The notes under the pieces: model-generated
Database searches by the model: none
What the model was told of the DNA's origin: nothing
What the model saw: the letters and a program-made list of their open reading frames with translations, nothing else
Origin: Bacillota bacterium
GTDB lineage: Bacteria > Bacillota > TC1
Length of the DNA stretch: 64,000 nt
Assembly (NCBI GenBank): GCA_024635925.1
Contig: JAGXHY010000033.1
Coordinates: forward strand, 62,001 to 126,000
Direction: 5' to 3'
Translations under genes and position numbers: made by a program
Shown here: piece after piece, positions 47,654 through 57,579 of the stretch
Layout of the letters: every line of letters begins with the position of its first letter
Numbering within the stretch: the first letter of the stretch is position 1

Positions 47654-50332
47654 ATGAACAGTTATTTAGATAGTCAAGAAAAAATAGTTAGAGAATTAGG
47701 TAGTAATATTGAGAAAGGGTTGAAAGATCATGAGGTTATAGAATCTAGAAATATTTATGGTGAGAATGCTTTTAGTAAAGAAAAACCTATAAGTTTATTA
47801 AAAAGAATCATTGAAGCATTACGCGAACCTATGATTTTCATCCTTGTTATTGCTGCAATTGTAACGATAAGTGTTAATATATTTAAATTATTTAATGGTC
47901 AGCATGCTGAATTTGTTGAATCAATTGGTATATTAATTGCAATAGCACTCTCTACTACTATAACTATTGGTATGGAAGGTAAATCAAAAAAAGCTTTTGA
48001 GGCCTTAAATAAAATAAAAGAAAATATAGCTATAAAGACTTATAGAAATGGAGTCATTACTTTAGTAGCTCAAAAAGATTTAGTTGTAGGAGATATAATA
48101 CTCGTAGAAACTGGAGATAAAATACCAGTTGATGCTAGATTATTAGAAAGTACTAATTTACAAGTAGATGAGTCATCTTTAACAGGTGAAAGTAATTCAG
48201 TAAATAAGAACTCAAAATTAAAAATAAAAAATATGCATACTCCTTTAGCAGAACGATATAATATGTTATATGGTGGAACGTTTATAACTGCAGGTATAGG
48301 TAAAGCAATAGTTACACAAGTCGGTGATGATACAGAATTTGGTAAAATAGCCGATGAGCTTAAAAGACAAGATAAAACAACAACACCTTTACAGGAAAAA
48401 CTAGCAAAACTTGGTAAAGCTATAAGTATTCTAGGTATTGGACTTGCAACTTTTATTTTTATAATTCAACTATTAAAGTTATATTTAAGTAGTAACATTA
48501 ATTTTGATACTGTTTCCGAAACGTTTATTACTAGTATTGTATTAATTGTTGCAGCTGTTCCAGAAGGACTTCCAACTATTGTTGCTGCATCACTAGCGAT
48601 TAATATTATGAAGATGGCTAAAGAAAATGCTTTAGTAAAAAATCTTATAGCAAGTGAAACTGTAGGGGCAGTTAATATAATTTGTTCTGATAAAACAGGA
48701 ACTTTAACTGAAAATAAGATGACAGTAGTTAAAGTTTTTGAAGATAGTAGTTTTCTTAATCCTGAGGATATGAAATCTGAAAAACTTCTGAAAAACTTTT
48801 CGTTAAATACCTCAGCTCACCTTCAAACAGATGAAAAAGGTATTAATAATTTCATAGGTAGTCCAACTGAAGGAGCACTATTAGTTGTGCATGATAAAGT
48901 TGTCGATCAAAGTTATAAAGAAATTAGAAAAGCTTCTAATATAGTTCATACTTACCCATTTTCTTCAGAAAATAAAAAAATGACTACTATAGTAAATGAA
49001 AATGATAAGATATTGGCCTATACAAAAGGAAGTACAGAAAAGATTTTGAGTTTTTGTAATAAAGTGATGACTAAAGATGGTATATCAGACATAAAAGAAA
49101 AAATCGAATATATAGAAGAACAGGTTCATTACTTTGAAAGCCAAGCAATGAGACTTATTGGTTTTTCTCATAAAGAATTAGTAAACTCACATAATTATGA
49201 AAATGATGAGAAAAATATTGAATCAGATATGATATTTGATGGATTTGTGGTAATAAAGGATCCTATTAGAAATGAGGTATATGGTGCTATAAATCACTGT
49301 AGAGATGCTGGAGTTGGCGTTAAAATGTTAACCGGTGACAATCTGATTACAGCTAAGGCCATAGCTTCTGAACTAGGTATTATTGATAAAAACAGCTTAG
49401 TCTTAAAAGCTGTTACTGTGGAAGCAATGTCAGACAAAGAACTTGAAGATAAGATTGATAATATAAAAGTTATTGCTAGAAGTACACCTTTAATAAAACT
49501 TAGAATTGTAAATATGTTAAAGAAAAGAGGCAATGTAGTTGCAGTAACAGGAGATGGTATTAATGATGCTCCAGCCTTGAAAAGTTCAGATGTTGGTATT
49601 GCAATGGGAATTACTGGAACTGAAGTTTCTAAAGAAGCTAGTGATATTGTCTTGCTAGATGATTCATTTGCTACAATAGTAAAAGCTATTCATTGGGGCA
49701 GGGGAATTTATGAAAACTTTCAAAGATTTCTCCAGTTTCAACTTGCAGTTAATTTATCATCTGTAATTGTAATTGTAACAACAATACTAATTGGATTTAA
49801 AGCACCATTTACTGCCTTAGAAATATTATGGATAAATCTAATAATGGACGGTCCCCCTGCTCTAACACTTGGGTTAGAACCAATTAGAGGAGACTTGATG
49901 AAAAATAAACCAACATCAAGGAATGCTAGTATTGTCACAGGTACAATGTTATCGAATATTGTTATTTCAGGTATATTTATATCTGTAGTTATTATATTGC
50001 AGGAAGTATATAATTTTCTTGGTGCTCCTGAAGCAAGTAAAAGCACTGTGGTTTTCACCTTATTTGTACTTTTCCAACTAATAAATGCTTTTAACTCTAG
50101 AGAATTAGGAAATGTTAGTATTCTAAAACATATGGTTAATAATAAAACTATGTTAATTGTATTTGCGGGAACATTTATGTTGCAATTTATTATTACTCAG
50201 TTTGGTGCATCTACCTTTGGTACAGTACCTCTAGATTTGACTATGTGGCTTAAAATAATTGCTACTTCATTATCTGTATTTGTTGTGGGAGAATTAGTGA
50301 AAATTATTAGAAAAAGAATTAATAATAATTAA
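47654..50332 (+). CDS. P2-type cation ATPase (Ca2+/Mn2+ export)
   Basis: An 892-aa P-type ATPase. The phosphorylation site is D346 in CSDKTGTLTEN. The A-domain TGES is in SLTGESN, and the hinge is GDGINDAPALKSSDVGIAMG. The N-terminus carries the cation-ATPase N domain, and the M4 segment VAAVPEGLPTIVA has the PEGL motif of Ca2+ pumps. ATG 47654 (AAGGAGG at 47642-47648) is chosen; an upstream in-frame start at 47567 lies in the riboswitch. The Mn2+ riboswitch upstream suggests Mn2+ efflux, although SERCA/PMCA-type sequence alone would be annotated as calcium. Confidence 0.93.
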   Translation: MNSYLDSQEKIVRELGSNIEKGLKDHEVIESRNIYGENAFSKEKPISLLKRIIEALREPMIFILVIAAIVTISVNIFKLFNGQHAEFVESIGILIAIALSTTITIGMEGKSKKAFEALNKIKENIAIKTYRNGVITLVAQKDLVVGDIILVETGDKIPVDARLLESTNLQVDESSLTGESNSVNKNSKLKIKNMHTPLAERYNMLYGGTFITAGIGKAIVTQVGDDTEFGKIADELKRQDKTTTPLQEKLAKLGKAISILGIGLATFIFIIQLLKLYLSSNINFDTVSETFITSIVLIVAAVPEGLPTIVAASLAINIMKMAKENALVKNLIASETVGAVNIICSDKTGTLTENKMTVVKVFEDSSFLNPEDMKSEKLLKNFSLNTSAHLQTDEKGINNFIGSPTEGALLVVHDKVVDQSYKEIRKASNIVHTYPFSSENKKMTTIVNENDKILAYTKGSTEKILSFCNKVMTKDGISDIKEKIEYIEEQVHYFESQAMRLIGFSHKELVNSHNYENDEKNIESDMIFDGFVVIKDPIRNEVYGAINHCRDAGVGVKMLTGDNLITAKAIASELGIIDKNSLVLKAVTVEAMSDKELEDKIDNIKVIARSTPLIKLRIVNMLKKRGNVVAVTGDGINDAPALKSSDVGIAMGITGTEVSKEASDIVLLDDSFATIVKAIHWGRGIYENFQRFLQFQLAVNLSSVIVIVTTILIGFKAPFTALEILWINLIMDGPPALTLGLEPIRGDLMKNKPTSRNASIVTGTMLSNIVISGIFISVVIILQEVYNFLGAPEASKSTVVFTLFVLFQLINAFNSRELGNVSILKHMVNNKTMLIVFAGTFMLQFIITQFGASTFGTVPLDLTMWLKIIATSLSVFVVGELVKIIRKRINNN

Positions 50333-50388
50333 AGAATAGTATCAAATGTTAAAAAAATAAAGAGAATCTTTTGGAGGAGTAACTATAA

Positions 50389-51702
50389 TTGAAGTATTTT
50401 ATTGAAGTTTGGGGTTGTGCAATGAATGAACACGATGCAGAAACTCTAGGAGGATTAATAGAAAAAAAAGGTTTTATCAAAGCTGATAATTATTCTGATG
50501 CACAATTAATTGTATTACACACATGTTGTATAAGAGCTAAAGCAGAAGACAAAGTAATTGGTAGAATTGGTGCTTTATCAAAAATAAAGAAAAAAAGACC
50601 AGAAATGATCATTGCTGTTGGTGGCTGTATGACTCAACAAGAAGAAGTAGCTCAATATATTCAGACACGCTTTAAAGATGTTGATATCATATATGGTACA
50701 CATAATTTAAATGAATTTGATAAAATGTTAACAACGGTATTAGAAGAAAAGAAGCAAGTAAAAAATATATCATGTACAGATGGAATGGAAATTAAAGAAG
50801 ATATACCAATAAAAAGAAATGATAATTTAAAAGCTTATGTTAACATAATATATGGATGTAACAACTTTTGTTCTTATTGTATAGTCCCCTATGTTAGGGG
50901 AAGAGAAAAAAGCAGAGAGATTAAATTCATTATTGAAGAGGTTAAAGCGTTATTAGAAAATGGATTTAAAGAGATAACTTTACTTGGACAAAATGTTAAT
51001 TCTTATGGGCATGATTTTAATGACGGTACAAATTTTTCCGTTTTATTAAAGGTATTGGATAAATTAGGAGATTATAGACTAAGGTTTATGTCTTCACATC
51101 CAAGAGATTTTGATTATGAATTAATAGATACTATTAATAAGACTAAAAATGTTTGTCATCAAATTCATTTACCTCTACAATCAGGTAGTGATAGAATTAT
51201 AAAAGAAATGAATAGAGGATATACAAAAGAACATTACTTAGCCTTGACAGATTATATATTTAAGGTTATGCCTGATGCTACAATATCTACAGATATCATA
51301 GTTGGATTTCCAGGAGAAACTGAAGAAGATTTCCAGGATACTATGGATGTTGTTGATAAGGTAGGTTATGATCAGGCTTATATGTTTATGTATTCTATAA
51401 GAGAGGGTACTAGAGCAGCAAAAATGGAAAATCAAATCCCTGAAAAAATAAAAAAAGAAAGATTTCATCGTTTATTAACATTGCAAAATAAGAAAAGCCT
51501 AGAAAAAAACAAAGCAATGCTAGGTAAAGTATATGAAGTTTTAGTTGAAGGTCTAGGTGAAAAAGGTAGGTTAACTGCAAGAAATCGTGGAAATAAAGTA
51601 ATAAACTTTACAGGTGATCCTAGTCTTACAGGAGATTTTGTTAAGGTTAAAGTAATAGATTATAATACTTGGTCACTGTATGGAGAGTTAATAGGAGATT
51701 AA
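50389..51702 (+). CDS. miaB: tRNA-2-methylthio-N6-dimethylallyladenosine synthase MiaB
   Basis: A 437-aa radical-SAM methylthiotransferase that adds ms2 to i6A37 in tRNA. Auxiliary 4Fe-4S ligands are C10 (VWGCAMNEHD), C46 (HTCC) and C80 (VGGC). The radical-SAM triad C157/C161/C164 is in YGCNNFCSYCIVPYVRGRE. A C-terminal TRAM domain follows. The start is TTG at 50389 with GGAGG upstream. It shares a run with mutS, mutL and miaA, so both enzymes making ms2i6A are in one operon. Confidence 0.96.
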   Translation: MKYFIEVWGCAMNEHDAETLGGLIEKKGFIKADNYSDAQLIVLHTCCIRAKAEDKVIGRIGALSKIKKKRPEMIIAVGGCMTQQEEVAQYIQTRFKDVDIIYGTHNLNEFDKMLTTVLEEKKQVKNISCTDGMEIKEDIPIKRNDNLKAYVNIIYGCNNFCSYCIVPYVRGREKSREIKFIIEEVKALLENGFKEITLLGQNVNSYGHDFNDGTNFSVLLKVLDKLGDYRLRFMSSHPRDFDYELIDTINKTKNVCHQIHLPLQSGSDRIIKEMNRGYTKEHYLALTDYIFKVMPDATISTDIIVGFPGETEEDFQDTMDVVDKVGYDQAYMFMYSIREGTRAAKMENQIPEKIKKERFHRLLTLQNKKSLEKNKAMLGKVYEVLVEGLGEKGRLTARNRGNKVINFTGDPSLTGDFVKVKVIDYNTWSLYGELIGD

Positions 51703-51703
51703 A

Positions 51704-54226
51704 ATGGGATTAACACCTATGATGCGACAATATTTAGAAATTAAAGAACAGTATAGAGATGCTATACTATTTTTCAGATTAGGTGATTTTTATGAAATGT
51801 TTATGGAAGATGCTAAAAAAGCTTCAACAATTTTAGAAATTGCTTTGACAGGTAGAGATGCTGGTCTAGAGGAGAAAATACCTATGTGTGGTATTCCTCA
51901 TCATGCTGCTAACTCATATATTAAGAAACTTATTGATAAAGGCTTAAAGGTAGCAATTTGCGAACAGACTGAGGATCCTAAACTAACTAAAGGTATAGTT
52001 AAAAGAGAAGTAATAAGGATTATAACACCTGGTACAATAATGGAAGAGATTAGTCTAAATGAGAAGAAAAACAACTTTATTGGGGCAATTGTTCTTGTGA
52101 ATGGTTATTACGGCATATCCTATGCAGATATAACAACAGGCGAATTTATGACTACTTCCTTAACAGAATATGAGGGCATGGAGTCTGTAATAAATGAAGT
52201 AGAGCGTCTTGAAATAAAAGAGATTGTGCTAAATGATAAAGTAATAAAAGATTCTGTAGACAGACAATCTATATATAACTCTTTTTTTGAAGATGTATCA
52301 GCTGACTTGGAATTAAAATTAGACTTTAATGATGATGTATTTGGCTTTGAAGCATGTAAAGCATCTGCTCATCTTTTGTATTCCTACCTAAGATTTACTC
52401 AAAAAACTAATTCTCAAATAATTGAGAAAGCCATGTACTACTCTTTAAATCATTATATGACAATTGATTCATGGAGCCGGCAAAATTTAGAAATATCTAG
52501 AAATATTCGTACTGGTGATAATAAAAATACCTTATTATCAGTTTTAGATAAGACAAAGACAGCTTTTGGTGGGAGATTATTAAAAAAATGGATTGAAAAA
52601 CCTTTATTGGATATTGATCAAATAAAGCTAAGACAAGAAGTTGTAGAACTTCAATATCAGGATGTATATTTCAATCACTCTATTAGAGAGGCATTAAAAG
52701 GAGTATATGACATAGAAAGAATCTTAGGCAGATTGAGCTTTGGTAATGGAAATGCTAAAGATTTATTAGCTCTAAAAAACTCTTTGATAAATATTGAGAA
52801 AATTGTAAGTTTACTATATGAAAAAGGTCAGGGATGTTTTGAAAAATATATTGATAATATTAAAGATGATTCGAATTTAATAGATTTCTTAGAAAGATCA
52901 ATTAATGAAACTTCACCATTCACTTTAAAAGAGGGTGACATTATAAAAAGTGAGTTTAATAATGAAGTTGATCATTTGAGGAAATTGAGTAATGAAAGTA
53001 AATTTTTGATTAAAGAACTGGAAACAAAAGAAAGAAATAGATTAGGTATTAAATCATTAAAAGTAGGCTTTAACAAAGTTTTTGGTTATTATTTAGAAAT
53101 ATCAAAAACTAACTCTCATTTGGCACCTCCGGACTATATAAGAAAACAAACAATATCAGGTGGTGAAAGATTTATTAATGAAGAACTAAAAAAATTAGAA
53201 TATGATTTAATTCATAGTAAAGATAAATTAATTGCCTTGGAATATGAATTATTTATAGAAATTAGGAATAAAGTTTTAAATAAAACTAATGAATTAAGAA
53301 GGATGGCAGCTTATGTAGGCGAAATTGATGTATTATCTTCATTTGCATATGTAGCTCAAGTTAATGATTATATAAAACCAAAAATCAATAGTAGTCAAGA
53401 ATTTAAACTGGTTGACGGACGACATCCTATGGTAGAGAAATTAATTGATATCGAAAGTTATGTAGCTAATGATTTTGATATAAAAAATAATAATCTAGCT
53501 ATAATTACTGGACCTAATATGGCAGGGAAATCAACTTTTATAAGAATGCTAGCTATATTAACAATAATGGCACAATGTGGAAGTTTTATACCAGCAAAAT
53601 ACTTTGAGTTTGGAATAGTAGACAAAGTTTTTGCTAGAGTTGGAGCAAGTGATGATTTAGGCAGAGGCCAAAGTACTTTTATGGTAGAGATGAACGAAGT
53701 GGCTTCAATATTGAAAAATGCAACAAATAGAAGCTTGATAATATTAGATGAGGTAGGGCGAGGAACTAGTACAATTGATGGATTGTCTATAGCTTGGGCA
53801 GTAAGTGAATATTTATTAACAAAGATTAATAGTAGAACTGTTTTTGCTACTCATTATCATGAATTGATTGATTTAGATAAATATTTCAAAAATGTATTTA
53901 ATTTATCTATGGCTGTACAGGAATATAAAGATCAGATTGTTTTCCTTAGAAAAGTTGTTCCTGGCGGAGCAGATAAAAGTTATGGTTTACATGTAGCTAA
54001 AATGGCTGGATTGCCAGATGATTTACTTAGAAGAGCAGAAGAAAAAATGAATCAATTTGAATTTCCTGAAAATATTGAAGAAAAACAATTAACATTAGAG
54101 ATTATTGAAAAGGATAATCCAATTAAAGATATTCTTGAAATGATTAATCCTAATGAATTAACACCACTTGAAGCATTAGCATTAATATATAAATTAAAGG
54201 ATCAGGTAAGTATTGATGGGAAATAA
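51704..54226 (+). CDS. mutS: DNA mismatch repair protein MutS
   Basis: An 840-aa mismatch-recognition ATPase. The N-terminal mismatch-binding domain shows LFFRLGDFYEMFMEDA, with the Phe-X-Glu motif in FYEMF. Walker A is GPNMAGKSTFI from residue 603, and Walker B is LIILDEVGRGTSTIDG. The HTH dimerisation region and C-terminal tail are complete. It starts 1 bp after the miaB stop and overlaps mutL by 11 bp, so translation is coupled. Confidence 0.97.
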   Translation: MGLTPMMRQYLEIKEQYRDAILFFRLGDFYEMFMEDAKKASTILEIALTGRDAGLEEKIPMCGIPHHAANSYIKKLIDKGLKVAICEQTEDPKLTKGIVKREVIRIITPGTIMEEISLNEKKNNFIGAIVLVNGYYGISYADITTGEFMTTSLTEYEGMESVINEVERLEIKEIVLNDKVIKDSVDRQSIYNSFFEDVSADLELKLDFNDDVFGFEACKASAHLLYSYLRFTQKTNSQIIEKAMYYSLNHYMTIDSWSRQNLEISRNIRTGDNKNTLLSVLDKTKTAFGGRLLKKWIEKPLLDIDQIKLRQEVVELQYQDVYFNHSIREALKGVYDIERILGRLSFGNGNAKDLLALKNSLINIEKIVSLLYEKGQGCFEKYIDNIKDDSNLIDFLERSINETSPFTLKEGDIIKSEFNNEVDHLRKLSNESKFLIKELETKERNRLGIKSLKVGFNKVFGYYLEISKTNSHLAPPDYIRKQTISGGERFINEELKKLEYDLIHSKDKLIALEYELFIEIRNKVLNKTNELRRMAAYVGEIDVLSSFAYVAQVNDYIKPKINSSQEFKLVDGRHPMVEKLIDIESYVANDFDIKNNNLAIITGPNMAGKSTFIRMLAILTIMAQCGSFIPAKYFEFGIVDKVFARVGASDDLGRGQSTFMVEMNEVASILKNATNRSLIILDEVGRGTSTIDGLSIAWAVSEYLLTKINSRTVFATHYHELIDLDKYFKNVFNLSMAVQEYKDQIVFLRKVVPGGADKSYGLHVAKMAGLPDDLLRRAEEKMNQFEFPENIEEKQLTLEIIEKDNPIKDILEMINPNELTPLEALALIYKLKDQVSIDGK

Positions 54227-55922
54227 AATAATAATTTTAGATGAAAATACAATAAATCAAATAGCAGCTGGGGAGGTTATAGAACAGCCTTCATCAGTTG
54301 TTAAAGAACTTATTGAAAACAGTATTGATGCTGGAGCAAGTCAAATTAACATAAGTATTTTAGATGCAGGCCTTAGTGAAATAAAAGTAGTTGATAATGG
54401 TGCTGGTATAGATGAAGTGAATCTAGAAAAAGCTTTTTTGCGCTATGGAACTAGTAAGCTACAAACTATAGATGATCTTTATTCTTTAGTAACTATGGGT
54501 TTTAGAGGAGAGGCATTAGCAAGTATTAGTGCTGTAAGCAAAATTAAGATTTCTTCAAGGACCATTGATAGTGAACTTGGACTTTCTTTAGAAATTGTAG
54601 GTGGAGAGATAAAGTCTAAAAAGCCTGAATCTGTAAATATAGGAACAAGTATAAGAGTAGGAAATCTTTTTTATAACACACCTGTGCGACAAAAATTTTT
54701 AAGAAGTTCCTTAAGAGAAACTAGAGATATTATAGAAATAGTAGAGAAAATGGCTATTTCTAGAACAGATATAGCATTTAGTTTACAAATAGATGAAAAA
54801 TTAATATTTAAAACTCGTGGTAATGGAAATCTAAAGGAAATTGCAGCTCAAATATTTTCATTCGATGTAGGAAAGAATATGTTTCCTTTTAATGTTGAAA
54901 AAGAAGGGATTAGAGTAAGCGGTATTGTTGGCAATTATAATTCATATAGAGGGACAAAAGATTATATAATTATATTTATTAATTCTAGATATGTAATTAA
55001 TAAGGAATTATCAAAAGCTTTTGAAGCTGCTTATAAAAATAGATTGCCTATTAATAAATACCCAGTAGGTATATTATACCTTGAAATACCTCAATATTTA
55101 GTAGAAGTTAATATACATCCAAGAAAAATGGAAGTCAAAATAGATAAAATACAAAAAATACAAGAGTTAATTGAGGATACAGTTGAAAATCTATTATTAT
55201 CATCAAATAAAAATAATGTTCAAAATGAGAAGAAAATACCTAGAACTTATGAATCAATTAGTGGTAATAAAGAAAATGTAAATATAGATTGCGATTTAGT
55301 AAAAGAGGAGCAACTAAGTTTATATGAAAACATAAAAAAAGATAGTATTTTTAGTGAAATGGAAGTTCTAGGTACTATTAAAAATACATATATTATTGTT
55401 AGAGGAAATGATATGTTATATATTGTTGATCAGCACGCAGCTCATGAAAGAGTTAATTATGAATTAGCTGTTAAGCAGTTTGAAGAAACTGGGTTTAAAA
55501 CCCAAATATTAATGGAGCCATATTTATTAACACTAAATAAAGGCGACTATAGTAAAGTTATTGAGAATATAGAGGATATTTTGTCTTATGGTGTTTTATT
55601 AGAAAGTTTTGGTGATGATTCTTTTTTAATAAGAGGATTACCTTTAAATATTATTGGTGAAGAGGCTTCAAATGAATTTATTATTGGTTTGATTGATTCT
55701 TTTAATAATAATGACTTAGAAAAAATAAAAGATTTGATGTTAGAAAAGGCTGCTTGTTCACGTTCAGTAAAAGCAGGTAATTTTTTAAATAAGAATGAAT
55801 TAGAGGGCTTGCTTGAAAGTTTAGGGGAATGTGAATTTCCTTTTACTTGTCCACATGGAAGGCCAACTTTTATCAAATTTAACAATTCTGATTTAGAAAA
55901 ATTATTTTTAAGGAGTAAATAA
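54216..55922 (+). CDS. mutL: DNA mismatch repair protein MutL with endonuclease motif
   Basis: A 568-aa GHKL ATPase of mismatch repair. N-terminal motifs: NQIAAGEVIEQPSSVVKEL, ENSIDAGA, VDNGAGI and GFRGEALASISA. The C-terminal domain contains the metal-binding nicking motif DQHAAHERVNYE, the ACSRSVKAG block and CPHGRPTF, so it should be a nicking MutL as in bacteria without MutH. ATG 54216 is preferred to the TTG one codon earlier. It overlaps mutS by 11 bp and miaA by 1 bp. Confidence 0.96.
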   Translation: MGNKIIILDENTINQIAAGEVIEQPSSVVKELIENSIDAGASQINISILDAGLSEIKVVDNGAGIDEVNLEKAFLRYGTSKLQTIDDLYSLVTMGFRGEALASISAVSKIKISSRTIDSELGLSLEIVGGEIKSKKPESVNIGTSIRVGNLFYNTPVRQKFLRSSLRETRDIIEIVEKMAISRTDIAFSLQIDEKLIFKTRGNGNLKEIAAQIFSFDVGKNMFPFNVEKEGIRVSGIVGNYNSYRGTKDYIIIFINSRYVINKELSKAFEAAYKNRLPINKYPVGILYLEIPQYLVEVNIHPRKMEVKIDKIQKIQELIEDTVENLLLSSNKNNVQNEKKIPRTYESISGNKENVNIDCDLVKEEQLSLYENIKKDSIFSEMEVLGTIKNTYIIVRGNDMLYIVDQHAAHERVNYELAVKQFEETGFKTQILMEPYLLTLNKGDYSKVIENIEDILSYGVLLESFGDDSFLIRGLPLNIIGEEASNEFIIGLIDSFNNNDLEKIKDLMLEKAACSRSVKAGNFLNKNELEGLLESLGECEFPFTCPHGRPTFIKFNNSDLEKLFLRSK

Positions 55923-56842
55923 TGATTTTTTCTATAGTAGGACCAACCGGATCAGGGAAAAGTGCTTTAGCTATAGAAATAGCTAAACTTTGTTCAGGAT
56001 CAATAATATCATGTGATTCAGTTCAAGTATATAGGGGGTTTGATATTGGTTCAGGTAAGGTTACACCTGAAGAAATGGATGGTATTCCTCATTATTTAAT
56101 TAATATAAAAAATGGTAATGAAGAATTTACAGTTGGTGAATTTGTAGATAAGGCTCAAGTCGCAATAGATGAAATAATCAAACTAAATAGAGTGCCAATA
56201 ATTGTAGGAGGTACAGGTCTTTATTATAGAGCTTTTGCATATCAATATAGCTTTAATGAAAAGGCTAAGGATGAAGAAAAGGTACTAAGAGAAAAATTTA
56301 GTAGAATATTAGAAGAAAAAGGCGTAGCTTACTTATATCAGCAATTAGTTGATGTTGACTTAAAAAGTGCAAGTATTATTGATCAAAATCATTCATCTAG
56401 AATTATTAGAGCCTTGGTATATTATTACACTCATGAAATAGGAATAACAATTCAAAAGGATAAAACTAAAGGATTAAGATCTGATCTTTTTGGTATATAC
56501 TTAGATGTAGATCGTAAAATTTTATATGATAGAATTAATGATAGGGTTGATAAAATGATTAAGTCAGGTTTGCTTTATGAAGTAAAGAATTTATTAGATT
56601 GTGGAATAAAGACAGATTCTCCACCAATGAGGACTATAGGGTATAAGGAAGTCGTTAGTTACTTAGAAGGGGATTCTAGTTTAGAACAGGCAATAGAATT
56701 AATCAAACAATCGAGCAGGCGCTATGCAAAGCGTCAAATAACTTGGTTTAAAAGACATGAAGAGCTTATAAGAATGTCATATAATACAGAAATTGACAAG
56801 GAAAAAATAATTTATTATTTCTTGAACTATTTAAAGAAATAA
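55922..56842 (+). CDS. miaA: tRNA dimethylallyltransferase MiaA
   Basis: A 306-aa enzyme adding the dimethylallyl group to A37 of tRNAs that read UNN codons, the substrate for MiaB. The P-loop is GPTGSGKSAL (7-16). The DSVQVYRGFDIGSGK and GGTGLYYRAF blocks are present, and the C-terminal RRYAKRQITWFKR is complete. It overlaps mutL by one base (TAATG-type junction). It is the last gene of the miaB-mutS-mutL-miaA operon; a separate tRNA promoter follows 2 bp later. Confidence 0.97.
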   Translation: MIFSIVGPTGSGKSALAIEIAKLCSGSIISCDSVQVYRGFDIGSGKVTPEEMDGIPHYLINIKNGNEEFTVGEFVDKAQVAIDEIIKLNRVPIIVGGTGLYYRAFAYQYSFNEKAKDEEKVLREKFSRILEEKGVAYLYQQLVDVDLKSASIIDQNHSSRIIRALVYYYTHEIGITIQKDKTKGLRSDLFGIYLDVDRKILYDRINDRVDKMIKSGLLYEVKNLLDCGIKTDSPPMRTIGYKEVVSYLEGDSSLEQAIELIKQSSRRYAKRQITWFKRHEELIRMSYNTEIDKEKIIYYFLNYLKK

Positions 56843-56844
56843 CA

Positions 56845-56872
56845 TTGACAATATGTCCTGTTATGATATAAT
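56845..56872 (+). promoter_or_regulatory. Consensus promoter of the six-tRNA operon
   Basis: TTGACA (56845-56850), 16-bp spacer, TATAAT (56867-56872), 19 bp before tRNA-Pro. Confidence 0.9.
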
Positions 56873-56891
56873 TATTCTTGCGTTCAAGGTT

Positions 56892-56968
56892 CGGGGCGTA
56901 GCGCAGCTTGGTAGCGCATCTGGTTTGGGACCAGAGGGCCGGGGGTTCAAATCCCTCCGCCCCGACCA
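56892..56968 (+). tRNA. tRNA-Pro (anticodon TGG)
   Basis: Cloverleaf with acceptor CGGGGCG/CGCCCCG, anticodon loop TTTGGGA in stem TCTGG/CCAGA, and encoded CCA. Confidence 0.96.
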
Positions 56969-56992
56969 ATTTTAGAACTATTCGATTTTTGT

Positions 56993-57067
56993 GGCCCGTT
57001 GGTCAAGCGGTTAAGACACCGCCCTTTCACGGCGGTATCAGGGGTTCAATTCCCCTACGGGTCACCA
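56993..57067 (+). tRNA. tRNA-Glu (anticodon TTC)
   Basis: Acceptor GGCCCGT/ACGGGTC (one G-U), anticodon loop CTTTCAC in stem CCGCC/GGCGG, encoded CCA. Confidence 0.96.
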
Positions 57068-57089
57068 CTTTTATCGAAAAAATTTATAT

Positions 57090-57165
57090 GGCCCCGTGGT
57101 GTAGTGGTTATCACGCCTGCCTGTCACGCAGGAGATCGTCGGTTCAAGTCCGATCGGGGTCGCCA
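57090..57165 (+). tRNA. tRNA-Asp (anticodon GTC)
   Basis: Acceptor GGCCCCG/CGGGGTC, anticodon loop CTGTCAC in stem CCTGC/GCAGG, discriminator G and CCA. Confidence 0.96.
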
Positions 57166-57171
57166 AATTTT

Positions 57172-57247
57172 GCTGGTGTAGCTCAATTGGCAGAGCAGCT
57201 GATTTGTAATCAGCAGGTTGCGGGTTCAAGTCCCATCACCAGCTCCA
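57172..57247 (+). tRNA. tRNA-Thr (anticodon TGT)
   Basis: Acceptor GCTGGTG/CACCAGC, anticodon loop TTTGTAA in stem GCTGA/TCAGC, encoded CCA. Confidence 0.96.
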
Positions 57248-57252
57248 TTTAA

Positions 57253-57337
57253 GGGGAGATTCCCGAGAGGCTAAAGGGGGCAGACTGTAAATCTGTTGTC
57301 TACGACTTCGCAGGTTCGAATCCTGCTCTCCCCACCA
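57253..57337 (+). tRNA. tRNA-Tyr (anticodon GTA), class II
   Basis: Acceptor GGGGAGA/TCTCCCC, anticodon loop CTGTAAA in stem CAGA/TCTG, and a long variable arm (TGTCTACGACTTCGCA region). It is 85 nt with CCA. Confidence 0.95.
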
Positions 57338-57343
57338 AATTAT

Positions 57344-57418
57344 TGGGGTGTCGCCAAGTGGTAAGGCACCGGTTTTTGGTACCGGCACTCGTTGGTTCGA
57401 ATCCAGCCACCCCAGCCA
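57344..57418 (+). tRNA. tRNA-Gln (anticodon TTG)
   Basis: Acceptor TGGGGTG/CACCCCA, anticodon loop TTTTGGT in stem CCGGT/ACCGG, discriminator G and CCA. Confidence 0.96.
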
Positions 57419-57493
57419 ATTTTGTTTTGTAATTCTCCTGTATGAGTTGGTTACTCTTGAGCCATCATATCAAATGAGATATTAAGTTTATAA

Positions 57494-57517
57494 TGAGCCT
57501 TTGGCTCTTTTTTTTTA
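57494..57517 (+). terminator. Terminator of the tRNA operon
   Basis: GAGCC (57495-57499) / GGCTC (57503-57507) with a TTT loop and about ten T after it. The stem is short but the T-tract is long. Confidence 0.75.
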
Positions 57518-57526
57518 TACATTTCA

Positions 57527-57555
57527 TTGTATAGAAAATGATTTTTTGATAAAAT
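57527..57555 (+). promoter_or_regulatory. Candidate promoter of leuS
   Basis: TTGTAT (57527-57532), 17-bp spacer, TAAAAT (57550-57555), 25 bp before the start. Moderate match. Confidence 0.5.
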
Positions 57556-57579
57556 TAAATAATTAAGGAGGTTTTTATC

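Noticed and set aside
56766-56969. Minus-strand frame starting MVGAEGFEPPALWSQ
   Set aside because: It is antisense to tRNA-Pro and the end of miaA, a common annotation artefact.
56908-57252. Open frames across 56.9-57.25 kb (for example AGGSNPSAPT, AGSSPITSS)
   Set aside because: These are translations of the tRNA-Pro, -Glu, -Asp and -Thr genes and their spacers, not proteins.
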